Shown: positions 34,007-44,599 of the stretch, piece by piece
How the letters are laid out: each line of letters opens with the position of its first letter
Numbering within the stretch: position 1 is the stretch's first letter
Origin: Hordeum vulgare subsp. vulgare
Taxonomy: Eukaryota > Streptophyta > Magnoliopsida > Poales > Poaceae
Reading direction: 5' to 3'
Assembly (NCBI RefSeq): GCF_904849725.1
Contig: NC_058520.1
Coordinates: forward strand, 538,398,083-538,462,082
DNA: 64,000 bases
Program-made: the position numbers and the translations under genes
Notes under the pieces: model-generated
What the model saw: only the letters and a program-made list of their open reading frames with translations
Told to the model about the DNA's origin: nothing
The model's database searches: none

Positions 34007-35565
34007 GAAAGTGCGCTCATCGAATTCATCCGTGAGAATTGGGACATCTTCGCATGGAAACCTTCTGACATGCCTGGTGTGCCGAGAGAATTCGCTCAGC
34101 ACCATCTTAATGTTGACCCAAAGGCAAAACCTATCCAGCAGTATCTTTGTAGGTTTAATGAGGAACGACGCAAGGCAATCGGGGAAGAAGTTGCCCGTCT
34201 CTTGGCCGCCGGATTCATCGTAGAAGTTTTTCACCCCAGATGGTTGGCTAACCCGGTCTTGGTGCTCAAAAAGAATGGTACCTTCCGTATGTGCATTGAT
34301 TACACGGACCTCAACAGAGCTTGTCCGAAAGATCCTTTCGCTCCTCCCCGCATCGACCAGATTATTGACTCGGTGGCGGGATGTGAACGTTTGTGCTTCT
34401 TGGACGCCTACTCTGGATATCACCAAATCAAGATGACCGTGGAGGATCAAGAGAAAACAGCTTTTATAACCCCCTTTGGGGCTTTTTTTCTATGTGTCCA
34501 TGCCATTTGGACTCAAGAGTGCAGGGGCGACTTATCAGCGCTGCATCCAGAATTGCCTCCGTAGCCAAATCGGACGCAACGTCCACACCTAGGTCGATGA
34601 CATTGTGATTAAAACCCTCCAGGGGGAGACGCTATTGGAGGATCTCAAGGAAACTTTTGATAATCTGCAGGTATATCAGATGAAGCTAAATCCCACCAAG
34701 TGTGTTTTTGGTGTTCCTGCAGGAAAATTGTTGGGCTTCCTGGTGTCTGAGCATGGCATCGAAGCTAACCCGGACAAAATCGAAGCAGTTACTTCCCTTG
34801 GGAAGCCAGCAAATGTTAACCAAGTCCAACGGATGGCGGGACACATTGCGGCCTTAAGTCGCGTCATAAGCCGCCTGGGAGAAAAGGCGATTCCCCTTTA
34901 TCAATTGCTGAAGAAATCGGACCATTTTGTTTGGATAGATGAAGCTGATGAAGCTTTCGAAGCCTTGAAACGGCAACTGGTCAACTCGCCGGTCTTGGCC
35001 GCCCCGACTAAGAAAGAGCCCATGCTTTTGTATATTGCGGCAAACTCGAAAGCAGTAAGTGTGGCGGTGGTCGTTGAAAGGAAGGAGGAAGGAAAGGAAT
35101 ACCCAATGCAGCGCCCGGTGTATTTTATCAACGAAGTTCTAACTCTTTCCAAGCAACGGTACCCACGTTGGCAGAAATTGGTATATGGGGTGTTTATGGC
35201 GAGTCGGAAGCTTAAACATTATTTCGAAGAACATCCCATCCCTCGGGGACATCATCCACAATCGGGAGGCAACGGGGCGGATTGCCAAGTGGGCGATTGA
35301 ACTTGGGCCACATCACGTACGATACACCCCTCGGACGGCCATCAAATCTCAAGCCTTGGTTGATTTCCTCAATGATTGGACCGAGTTACAGGCCCCGGAA
35401 GACATGCCTGATCTTACATACTGGACTATTTATTTTGACGGATCCAGACAGTTGGAAGGCTCGGGGGCTGGTGTGGTATTGGTATCCCCTCAAGGAGACA
35501 AATTCTGTTATGTCCTCCGACTCATGTTTCCGTGCACCAACAATGCTGCAGAATACGAAGCTTGA
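34007..35565 (+). pseudogene. Element C reverse transcriptase and RNase H
   Basis: RT from F-I-R-E-N-W-D-I-F-A-W through F-L-D-A-Y-S-G-Y-H-Q-I. A frameshift at the T-run 34483-34489 moves M-P-F-G-L-K-S-A-G-A-T-Y into the next frame. The Tyr codon of the catalytic Y-V-D-D box is TAG (34590-34592). RNase H follows, with another frameshift near 35236. The archaeal-type RNase H begins I-Y-F-D-G-S-R (about 35429), and N-A-A-E-Y-E-A is followed by TGA 35563-35565, probably from CGA. The frame is clearly non-functional. Confidence 0.88.
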
Positions 35566-37185
35566 CTTCACGGCCTACGACTCGCCAAGGAGATGAACCT
35601 TACGCGGGTCAGATGTTTTGGCGACTCTGATCTGGTGGCTCAGCAAGTTTCAGGTACTTGGGATTCTCGAGACCCCGTGATGGCGGCTTACAGGAGGGCT
35701 GTGTCCGATGTGGCGGGTCATTTCCATGGCTATCAAGTTGATCACATTGACCGACGCCTTAACGAGGCGGCTGATGCCCTTTCGCGCCTCGGTTCCCAAC
35801 GAAAGCCGGTCCCCCCCAATGTTTTTCTGGATACTTTGCATAATCCCTCCGTGAGTTTGCCATCAGAGGAGGAGTTGGCGATACCAGATCCTGAGTGTCA
35901 GTTCGTGGCGGCTCTCCACATTACGCCGGATTGGGTTCTTCCCTATCTGGCCTATCTCGCCCGAGGCGAGTTACCAACAGATGAAGTTTTGGCCCGCCAA
36001 ATCGTTCGGCGAAGCAAATCCATGGTGATCATCAACGGCGAATTATATAAGCGAAGTACCTCTGGGGTTTTTCAACCGTGTGTTTCCTCCGAAGAAGGGT
36101 GCATAATTCTAAATGACATTCATTCCGGAGATTGTGGGCATCACGCCGGGTCATGTTCTTTCGTTTCAAAGGCTTTCCGTCATGGTTTCTTTTGGTTGAC
36201 GGCTCATGCGGATGCAGAGGAGATAGTTCATCGATGCGATGGATGCCAGCGTTATGGGCGACAGGCTCATGTGCCGGCTCAAGAACTAAGGATGATTCCC
36301 ATCATTTGGCCTTTCGCGGTCTGGGGGTTGGACATGGTTGGCCCCTTTAAAATGTCATCCAACAAGAAAACCCATTTGCTGGTGGCGGTTGATAAATTCA
36401 CCAAGTGGGTTGAGGCAGAGCCTGTTGGAGCTTGCGATGCAGAGACGGCAGTCAAATTCTTGAAAAAGTTGATTTTCCGGTTTGGATATCCGCACAGTAT
36501 CATTGCTGACAATGGCACTAATCTGTCTCAAGGGGTGATGCAGGAGTTTTGCCGTCGAGAGCATATCCGGCTTGATGTTTCTGCGGTTGCTCACCCACAA
36601 TCTAATGGACAGGCGGAGCGGGCGAACCAGGAAGTTTTACGGGGAATCAAGCCCCGACTCATGGTTCCCTAGGAAAGAACCCCGGGATGTTGGGTTGAGG
36701 AGTTGCCTTCAGTGCTATGGAGCATCCGGACCACCCCGAACCAATCCACGGGTTCTACCCCTTTCTTTCTGGTCTATGGAACAGAAGCTGTTCTTCCCAC
36801 TGACATAAGGCATGACTCACCTAGAGTTGCCGCTTATGTGGAAAAGGACAATGAGTTGGCGCATCAGGATTCTTTGGACGCCTTAGAGGAGGCGCGTGAT
36901 TTGGCTGTAGCCCGATCGGCCATTTATCAGTAGGACTTACGGCGTTATCACAGCCGCCGGGTCAAGAGCCGAACCTTTCAGGAAGGCGACTTAGTGCTTC
37001 GGCTGATACAAGATCGCGCTGGCATGCATAAGTTATCACCACCATGGGAAGGACCGTTCCTCGTCAGCAAAAATCTTCACAATGGGTCTTACTATCTGGT
37101 GGATCTCCGGCCTAACCGGCCAACCACGGAGGCTGAGTCGACTCGCCCCTGGAATATTGCCCACTTGCGGCCTTATTACACTTGA
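35566..37185 (+). pseudogene. Element C archaeal-type RNase H end and integrase
   Basis: F-G-D-S-D-L and E-A-A-D-A-L-S-R-L finish the second RNase H. Integrase zinc finger: H-S-G-D-C-G-H-H ... C-D-G-C. Catalytic triad regions: G-L-D-M-V-G-P-F, I-I-A-D-N-G-T-N and H-P-Q-S-N-G-Q-A-E-R-A-N. Stops: TAG 36670-36672 and TAG 36931-36933, the latter where element D has CAA or CAG (Y-Q-Q-D-L-R-R). The frame ends at TGA 37183-37185 after L-R-P-Y-Y-T. Confidence 0.9.
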
Positions 37186-37558
37186 GCTCTTAAGCTCTAC
37201 ATTTTGTAAGTTTTTCGTTTCTTATAAAGCAATAAAGTTAAACGCCTCCCGACTTGGGGGCTTTTTCTCATTGAGATTAATTTTATTACCCATGTGGCCT
37301 GCGAAAAGTTACTGCATTACAAATGGTTATACTGGACTGTGTGTTGGCTAAATCGCCATATGGACCCATGAACTCTTGGCGATTTATTCCTCTAATGGAC
37401 CCTGAACTTGCTTTGGTTAAAACATGTCTGGTACCGGCAAGCGCCTCACATGGAAAATAGAGAGACCATTGGTTCATTGAACCAACTTCACTGAAGCTTG
37501 ACTTGTGCCTGATCGGCCGATCTAAATGCTTGGGATTTTGATACAAAAGTCTCCCTTG
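37186..37558 (+). other. Element C spacer after pol
   Basis: Presumed pol 3' UTR. AATAAAG near 37231 could be part of a polyadenylation signal. No ORF is supported. Confidence 0.4.
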
Positions 37559-37836
37559 GGTGGCGCTTGAGCTTGTTTTGACTCGCCCTATCCTGTCGCG
37601 ACCTTATGAGCCGATGAAATTATTATCTGGGGTGGCGCTTGAGCTTGTTTGACTCGCCCTATCCTGTCGCGACCTTATGAGCCGACGAAATTATTATCTT
37701 GGGTGGCGCTTGAGCTTGTTTGACTCGCCCTATCCTGTCGCGACCTTATGAACCGACGAAATTATTATTTGGGGTGGCGCTTGAGCTTGTTTGACTCGCC
37801 CTATCCTGTCGCGGCCTTATGAGCCGACGAAATTGC
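37559..37836. repeat. Tandem array of four 71-72 bp units
   Basis: Units starting TGGCGCTTGAGCTTG at 37561, 37633, 37704 and 37775. Each contains the 8-bp palindrome GTCGCGAC (except the last, which reads GTCGCGGC) and GGCG...CGCC. It lies between the pol stop (37185) and the antisense gene stop (38159), the same position as the 70-bp array of element D, though the sequences are unrelated. Confidence 0.93.
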
Positions 37837-38158
37837 TTTTTTTTACCTCCCTGGCACTGCCATAAGGTTTTTCGGACTTTTTCTAACTCGCCTCAAGATA
37901 TTTTTGGGCGACTGCTATTTGTTATCACTAAGATGGTTTGACATATGATTTCCAGCTTAGAGCAGGTTGACGATCAAAATCACTCTAGCCGTGGCAGATT
38001 AAGCATCATAAAAAGGCCTCAATGGCGGGTCAAGTATTACGATAAAAAGCCTCAAAACGGTGGATCAAGCATTTCAAAACGCCTTAAGGGCGACATAAGG
38101 ATTTTTTAAGGTGTCACAGGAGCAGTTTTGATTCCTAAAGAGACCTATTACATGGCTC
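37837..38158. other. Spacer between array and antisense gene
   Basis: About 320 bp with a T-run (37847-37854) and imperfect short repeats (AAAAGGCCTCAATGGCGG and AAAAGCCTCAAAACGG, near 38010-38060). No gene seen. Probably the 3' UTR of the antisense transcript. Confidence 0.35.
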
Positions 38159-41100
38159 TCATGGCCAAATCAATGAAATTTTATTCTGCTGATGCCTTTG
38201 GATCAGCTGCTGCGCGCTTTGGCCGACCTCGATTTGCAAGTCGCCCAGTACCCAGTTACACTTGGATAATGCGACAAATTCATCTTCATCAGTCAGGATT
38301 GATGAGAGATCCGCGTCCAAGCCAAAAGGATTCTTGGGTCGACGCGGAGTTAAGCTGGTCGTCACAAAGGTTGGCGGGTTAACCTTCTTGTTCTTGTTGT
38401 CATAGGCGGCTTGGTATTTGGATAAGTCCAGGCTTGCAACAAGCTGAGTCACCGCCAAACGGGAGTCCTTGACAACACGCTGGTAGTCCTCTTCGGCGAA
38501 TTCTGATCCATCATCCTTCAGTTGAGGAAAGCCCGCCGCTACTTCTTCTGGGTTTATCTCTGGAGCATATGCTAAGCACCGACTCAGTGTAGTCAGCGCC
38601 CCTTTTCGGGCGGCCGACCGAGTTAACTCGCCAATCTGGGGAGGAAGAGTGGATAAGCAGCCAAGCATCTTCTTTATTGATGTTATAGGTTCCTTGGCGC
38701 CCATCACCGCTTTCACAGTCAGTACACTCCCGGTATATAGCTGCTCCGTCAGCGTGTAAATCGCCTTCAGCGTCAGGACGCAATCATCCTGAGGTTGGCG
38801 GCTCTCGGACCTGTATAAGTGGTAATGATAATCAGCAACTTAGATAGAAGTTATTTGTTTACAAAGGTCAAGAGTTAGTTTTTACCAAAGATGGCTTGCG
38901 CCGTGTTTGAGATATGTTGCTTTAAGCCGGACAGCTCTTGTTGCACAGTATCCAACTTGGCTTCAACCTTTTCTGCTCGCTTTGTTAAAACATCTTGGTC
39001 AGCTTGAGCCCTTTTTAAGTCGGATTTTAGTTTTTCCATCTCAGCTAAGACCATTTGATACTTCTCCTCTGATTTGGCCCGAGCATCCTGCTGATCAGAT
39101 AAGCTTTTCTTCAAGTCGCCAAGTGCTGATTCAGTCTGGATAAGAGATTCCTGTTGAAGCATATGGTTAAGGGGCAAGTCTCAATTATTGCAAGCAACAT
39201 CCCTGACACTTGGGGGCTAATGTATAATTTTTTCAGACAAATTATACAACATCAAGACCCGGCTCATCTTTTTACTGATGACCCGGCCCTTGGGGGTTAC
39301 TGGTCGAAAGTTTTTCAAGTCATCAAGACCCGGCTCATCTTTTTACTGATGACCCGGCCCTTGGGGGTTACTGGTCGAAAGTTTTTAAGTCATCAAGACC
39401 CAGCTCATATTTTTACTGATGACCCGGCCCTTGGGGGTTACTGGTCGAAGGTTTTTCAAGTCATCAAGACCCGGCTCATCTTTTTACCGATGACCCGACC
39501 CTTGGGGGTTACTGGTCGAAAGTTTTTCAAGTCATCAAGACCCATCTCATCTTTTTACTGCTGACCCGGCCCTTGGGGGTTAATGGGGATAATATAGTAT
39601 ACAACAAAACGTACCTCATGTTTGTTTTTCAGCATCCGAAGCAGGCTTTTCTCCATCTCATAACTCGCTTCCAGGCGACTTGCAAAGCCAGAGCAAAGTT
39701 CTTTGAATTCCAGATGTTCATATTGAGAGAGCTTAGCCTTGGAGAGTTCATGCTCAGGAATAGTTTGAGCTGATGATGATACATGCTTCGATAAAACCAC
39801 TGTGGCCGGTTTAGAAAAGCTAGTACCAGTGATAATTATAGCGTCCGGGTCTTCTGCTGTTGTCAATGGACTTGGCGGGTTTGGTGCACCCATGGTTTCC
39901 TTGGGAGAGCTAGGGAGATCCACTTGATCTTCAGGTTTGTCTTGGTCTGGGTTGTCTTGGATCGGCGCCGACTTTTCGATAGGCTCCGAAATTGTGATGG
40001 GAGTTGACCCGCCAGTTTTTCTTTTCTTCGCCTGTGCCCTGAAAAGAGTAGGGGGTGCGTTTAAAGGACTGAAAATTTATCACCATCAGACTAAAAGTAA
40101 AATATTATCAAAGACTTACCCAGGGACACGGATCATCGGCGGAAGTGCCGACATTACTGAGTCGCCAGATGTAGGAGGAGAACTCTGCAAAAATTGTACT
40201 TCGAAGATATAAGCAAGTTACAAATGTGATCCAAAAAGACATGAAGAAGTGTTGTTAAAGGATACCTCATTTGGCCTTTTCTTGTTCCTTGTTGGTAAAC
40301 CGGACACCAGATCGCCGGAATGACTTTGGGTCTTCCGATTTGAAGTGTGTTGTGCTTTCTTCAGAAGAAAATTTGGGTCCAAACAAGCATTTGGGGTCTG
40401 AGAAGTGAACCTTCCCACAAATTCGCCTGGCCGGCTTAGGTGGAGAAGGAGATGAATCGGAGGAAACAGAAATTACCTCTACGGAATCCTCCTGGCTTTC
40501 ATTGTCTTCATTCTATTCAAGAGATGCAGAGGTGTAAATACAAAGTTATCAGTAATGGCTGGCGAGTTAAGAGAGGATAGGTTTTTACCTCCGAAGGTGC
40601 GTCGCCGACTTGGGATTCATCGGCCTCAGATGGTTCGGTCACAGCAGCTTTGCCCTTGCCCTTAGATTTCTTCTTTGGAGGCTGCCTAGCTTGCTTCATG
40701 GCTGACTTTTTTGGCCTCTTGGACCAAAATTTATCACCTTTCTAAAATGGCATATTTTATAAGAGGTCATAGTTCGAATGAGACATAAGAAGTAAAAGAC
40801 AAAAGGAGGGTTAAAGTTGTTTACCTTAGGTGCCGGGTTAATCTTGCAGAAAGGTTTGAGACCTATTTGGCCGCATTTTCCCGCGGGCTCGCGAGTCAGC
40901 TTCTTGATGATGGTGACAATGTCACTTTCCGTCAGAGCCGTGTGGAAGTAGCACTGAGGATGATCTAGGGTGCCGTCGAATTCACACATTAACCCGTCCC
41001 GGCGACTTAAAGGGAGGATGCGCCATTCGACCCAGCAGCGGATCAAGTCAACTCCAGTAAGGCCGTTGTTTGTCAAAGATCTTAACTCGGACAATACTGG

Positions 41101-41709
41101 GATAAAATCTGACTCCTCCTCTTCAGTGAGCTTGTCTGGGAGTTTGAAATTCGTTGGAAGGCGATCTTCCCTATAACCCAGAAGTTTGTTTTCGCCCTCA
41201 GGCGAGGTCTCTTGACAATAGAACCAAGACTCGCCCCAGCCTTTGGGGTGGCTTGGCATGGCGAGTGACGGGAATGGGCTATCCCTGTGGCGCTGAACAT
41301 TTACACCGCCAAGCTCCAGGCTGGGGCCATTATGAAATTCTGTTTGGCGATTTAAGTGGAAGAAGTACCAGAATAAGGGAACTGAGGGTTCCATCCGCAA
41401 GTGAGCCTCACAAAACACCTGGAACTGGCATAGCTTTCTTATTGAGTTGGGCCCTAGATCTTGGAGGCGGACATTCATAAAAGCCATGGCGTCTCTGAGG
41501 AACTTCGATCCAGGCGGCTTAAAACCCCGCTCAAGGTGTTCAACGAAAATAACTATTTCTCCTTCTTTGGGACTGGGGATTTCTTCTCCGAACCCGATGC
41601 GCCAACCGATAACATCCTGAGGGTCCAAATTTCCCGTTTTCACATAATCCTCTAGTATGGCATCATTAACCTTGGTGGGGAGCCAGTCACTTTTGAAAAC
41701 GGCGCCCAT
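38159..41709 (-). CDS. Element C antisense spliced gene, seven exons
   Basis: Proposed exons on the minus strand: 41709-40825, 40741-40589, 40512-40266, 40184-40120, 40038-39615, 39150-38886 and 38810-38159, each with GT/AG borders (for example CCTAAG|GTAAAC, CATGAG|GTACGT, CAACAG|GAATCT). The protein starts MGAVFKSDWLPTKVND. Exon 1 (295 codons) is a conserved domain with V-F-C-E-A-H, L-F-W-Y-F-F-H-L-N and W-F-Y-C-Q-E; exons 2-3 are Lys-rich, then acidic and Ser-rich; exon 6 is a strong coiled coil (about 39140-38890); exon 7 is charged and helical. Phases agree except for one-base shifts in exon 3 and at the exon 6/7 join, which are decay or my errors. Related to the antisense gene in D and probably to the Transposase_28 family. 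Function unknown; the plan suggests a nucleic-acid or capsid-associated structural protein, by inference only. Confidence 0.65.
39250..39582. repeat. Tandem array of five 70-71 bp units in an antisense intron
   Basis: Units with ATCAAGACCCGGCTCATC or variants at 39251, 39322, 39392, 39463 and 39534. They lie wholly inside the proposed intron between exons 5 and 6 of the antisense gene (39614-39151). They differ from the 37559 array although the period is nearly the same. Confidence 0.93.
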
Positions 41710-42881
41710 GCTACAAAGGGATAAAATTACGGGTGAATTGACACGCCAAAACATCTACTGAAAGAGGTGAAACGTTTTATTTGACTCGCCAAATAATTTT
41801 TCCGCTGGCTGAGGAAATTTTTTGATCCGCCAACGAAGGCCCGGGTCAGGTTGCTAGGGCGACTTACGAAACTTTGGCTACTTAAGGGAGCGGTGTTTCA
41901 AGGCATCAGTGGTATTTGTCCAAAAATGGCGAAGTATGAGACTGCAAACAGTTTTCACATAACAAGCGGCAAATTATGGATCTACTGGACAGATAGAAAT
42001 GAACGCGGAAAATGACCGGATATGGCAACCTGTGACTAAGATGGGATAATACAGTTGATTTGGTGAAGTCCTACTCTAAGTGTGCAAATCGAGGCCGGAC
42101 AGATAAAGGTATCAAAGACATTGATTTTCTCGTCATCATCGCTATCGATTAATCGGGAACAAGTAACAAATATTCGGGAAGTGCCAAAAACGCGGCAATG
42201 ATGAACTTCGAAAAAGAACTGGGATTTGTTCTTGAACGACAGAAACCTAACCTGGTGGATTCGGCTGGACATGGTCGACGGCGATGAAGGCTTTCGGACG
42301 GGCGCGAAAACCTCGGGCGGCGACGAAGTATTCAGCGGCAACGGAGTGTTCGGCAGTGACGAGGTGCTCGACGATGGGGAGACGGTTGATGACGGCGAAC
42401 TGCTCGGCCACGGCGAAGTGCTTGACGGCGACAAGGTCCTCGGGCGACACCAAGGCTTTCGGACGACGGCGAGGGCCTCGGGTGGTGGCGGAGCTCTCGG
42501 AAGACGATGAGGGTTTTCGCTGCGATAATGGGGAGAAGGGCGACAAGACTGGTAGGTGGAATGCGCCCAGTCCATTCCCCCCGCCTATTTAACAGAGCAG
42601 GCGCTAGGATCGAGGCGCCATCAAAAGATAAAGATTCTCCACGATGGCGCTCCGAAAATTTTGGGATAACAATACCGAAGGATCCGTTGGGGATTACGTC
42701 ATTATCTTTTCCGGAATTCAAGGGATAAGAAGGTACCAACAAGAAATGGTTTGGCGACTCAAGTTTTTCCGCAACAGATGGCGGGTTAAGTTCATGCCGT
42801 ATAAAAGAGGATGAAAATGAATCGCCTTTAATTGAGTAAGGATATTGGCGTGAAGAAAATTGAAGTCAATCTGGGGCCTAA
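41710..42881 (-). promoter_or_regulatory. Leader and putative promoter of the element C antisense gene
   Basis: 1.17 kb between the antisense ATG and the 3' LTR. On the minus strand a TATA-like GTTAAATAGGCG lies at about 42581-42592, upstream of a GC-rich, Ser/Pro-codon-rich stretch (42560-42270) that could be an untranslated leader. TATAAAAG on the plus strand near 42810 would point the other way. The plus-strand end CTGGGGCCTAA (42871-42881) is the polypurine tract. No protein is supported. Confidence 0.4.
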
Positions 42882-43372
42882 TGTTGGGGATATTATCTAT
42901 TGATAACCCGCCCTAGTTGGGCCGGGTCACCAAATCTGGCGATTCATCTAAAATATGGTTCAGGCCTTGGCCTGGCAAGACCGAAGGTTGTATGGCGGTT
43001 TACAACTTTCGGAAGGTCTCCAAGCTTTCGAAAGATGACGACTTAGAGATCGTAAGAGTCACGGTTTGTAGAAAGGAAAGTACCCTTGTAAACCCTAGGG
43101 ACTCGACCTGTATATAAAGGCGAGTCCCAGGGAAGAAGAGGGTATGTTAGAAATCATCGAGCGCTAGGTCTGGCGAGTTACGCGCGCCTTGTAATCGAAA
43201 CTCCATCAATACAACACAAAGCAGGACGTAGGCTTTTACCTCCTCACGAGGGGCCGAACCTGGGTAAATCGCCGTCTCACTCCCGTTCAACCCCTTTGAG
43301 TGGCCACCAAGGTGCGATGGCTGAAATACTAAGTCCTTTCACGAGGACATCTGCCGTGAAAAAACCACGACA
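42882..43372 (+). mobile_element. Element C 3' LTR
   Basis: 491 bp, TGTTGGGGATATTATC to CCACGACA, followed by the TSD TAGCC (43373-43377). TATATAAAG at 43111-43119. Confidence 0.92.
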
Positions 43373-44078
43373 TAGCCCCCTCGCGAAGGCACCTCCTGAG
43401 GCTTCCCTCGAGGCCCTCACAGGGCGGACTGAACGAGAGTGGCTCGACAGGGCCGCACGGCCCTGTGTCATCACGTGGGTGACGTGCGTCATGCCAAGAG
43501 GCGCCAGGAGGCATGCCAACGGGCACGGATGAGGAGGCTTTCCTCTTTGGTGCTAAGGGAGTTGGGCCATGCTGGTTCCCAAAGCGATCCCTAAAGGTTT
43601 CCCCTTCTGTGCAAGACGATCAAGGTTGGAGGCTCACCATGACGAAGGTCATCCATGAGCCCACTGATGTGTCATGGCACGAAGCTTTTGCACGTGAAGA
43701 CCACATTAGTCAGGATAAGTTGCAGTCCTATCTCCCTTCAAACTGGCCATTGTGGTGACCCATCCCGCCGTTTGTTTTCGGGGGAAGAGTGTTGTGGCAA
43801 GTATAAGAGAGGACATGCTGCCACGTAGATAGGATCGCACGAGAGCTAGCAAGAACATCCCCCTTGTACTCTCACCCAGAAGTAATCCACACAAGCAGGA
43901 GGAGGCTCTTACACCACGAGGTGGCCCGAACTTTGGTAAACTATCATGTCCAATGTTCCTCTTCCTTAGCTCGGGCTTGCCAGAGCATTGTCGTTGGTAC
44001 ACGAAGTAGAGTAGGTCGGAAGAACCTGTGCACCCTAGAGTTCGAACCTGTTCGGTCCCCGGAGCCCCAATTCCAACA
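43373..44078 (+). mobile_element. Element H: rest of 5' LTR
   Basis: Continues H from 8547 once C is removed (first five bases are the TSD). Ends CCAATTCCAACA at 44078, just before a PBS. TATAAGAG near 43802-43809 is a candidate TATA box. The segment around 43380-43480 is rich in GCC and GAGG. Confidence 0.65.
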
Positions 44079-44080
44079 TT

Positions 44081-44098
44081 TGGCGCGCCTGGTAGGGG
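44081..44098 (+). other. Element H primer binding site
   Basis: TGGCGCGCCTGGTAGGGG starts 2 bp after the LTR end, the correct position for a tRNA primer site, and differs from that of C and D. Cognate tRNA not assigned. Confidence 0.7.
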
Positions 44099-44146
44099 TG
44101 TGTCGTTGTTCTCTAGCTCCGGTTTGACTCGAGCATCGTCAACCCT

Positions 44147-44529
44147 ATGGATGACGCCAGTCATGCGTGCGCCAAGCGCCGAGCAGCTCGCACTGCCCGG
44201 ACCACGCCCGTTGGCCGCAGCGGTCGCCTCCGTCCTGTCGGCGCCGAGATTGTAGCTGCCACAGACCTCGTTGCCCGCGGGCTGCAGAACTCTTCCTTGC
44301 GCTCTACCATGCAGCAAGACGGCTGCACCGCCGCGGTGCTGTCCAGATGCAGTCGCTGTGGGCACGTGGACACGCAAACCACACCGCTTGGGACATGTGG
44401 GTTACTTTGCCACCGCCCGGGGTACATTGCCTGCGATACCAAGCTAGGTCGCGCCGCTAAGTTCGTCGTCGCCCCCGGGGAACTCCTCGATCCTCGCTCG
44501 GTGGAGTGCATTCTCGGCGGGGCCTAGGC
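44147..44529 (+). pseudogene. Element H gag remnant
   Basis: A frame from ATG 44147 (MDDASHACAKRRAAR) of 126 codons, Arg/Ala-rich, with a Cys/His group (C-S-R-C-G-H, C-G-L-L-C-H) that may be chance. No capsid core is visible, and protease sequence begins within about 100 bp. Most of gag is therefore missing, so H is internally deleted. Confidence 0.45.
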
Positions 44530-44599
44530 CCCCACTGATGGCCTCCACTCGAAGTCGTCCTTCCGTGGGGCGAGCTCGCCCTCCAGGAAAAAGGGTATG

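Larger units (their letters stand above)
8548..43372 (+). mobile_element. Element C: Tat-lineage Ty3/Gypsy, with two nested elements
   Basis: Two 491-bp LTRs (8548-9038 and 42882-43372) flank the element, with TSD TAGCC at 8543-8547 and 43373-43377. Removing the nested Copia element and element D leaves about 13.1 kb. Order: LTR, PBS, gag, protease, reverse transcriptase, RNase H, archaeal-type RNase H, integrase, a 71-bp tandem array, a spliced gene on the opposite strand, LTR. Extra RNase H and an extra 3' gene are features of the Tat lineage (Retand, Grande, Ogre relatives). All plus-strand frames are broken. By hand I count 19 substitutions between the two LTRs. Confidence 0.92.

Noticed and set aside
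42036..42742. Ser/Pro-rich minus-strand frames upstream of the C antisense gene
   Set aside because: Low-complexity sequence open in several frames. More likely an untranslated leader; no consistent exon could be joined.
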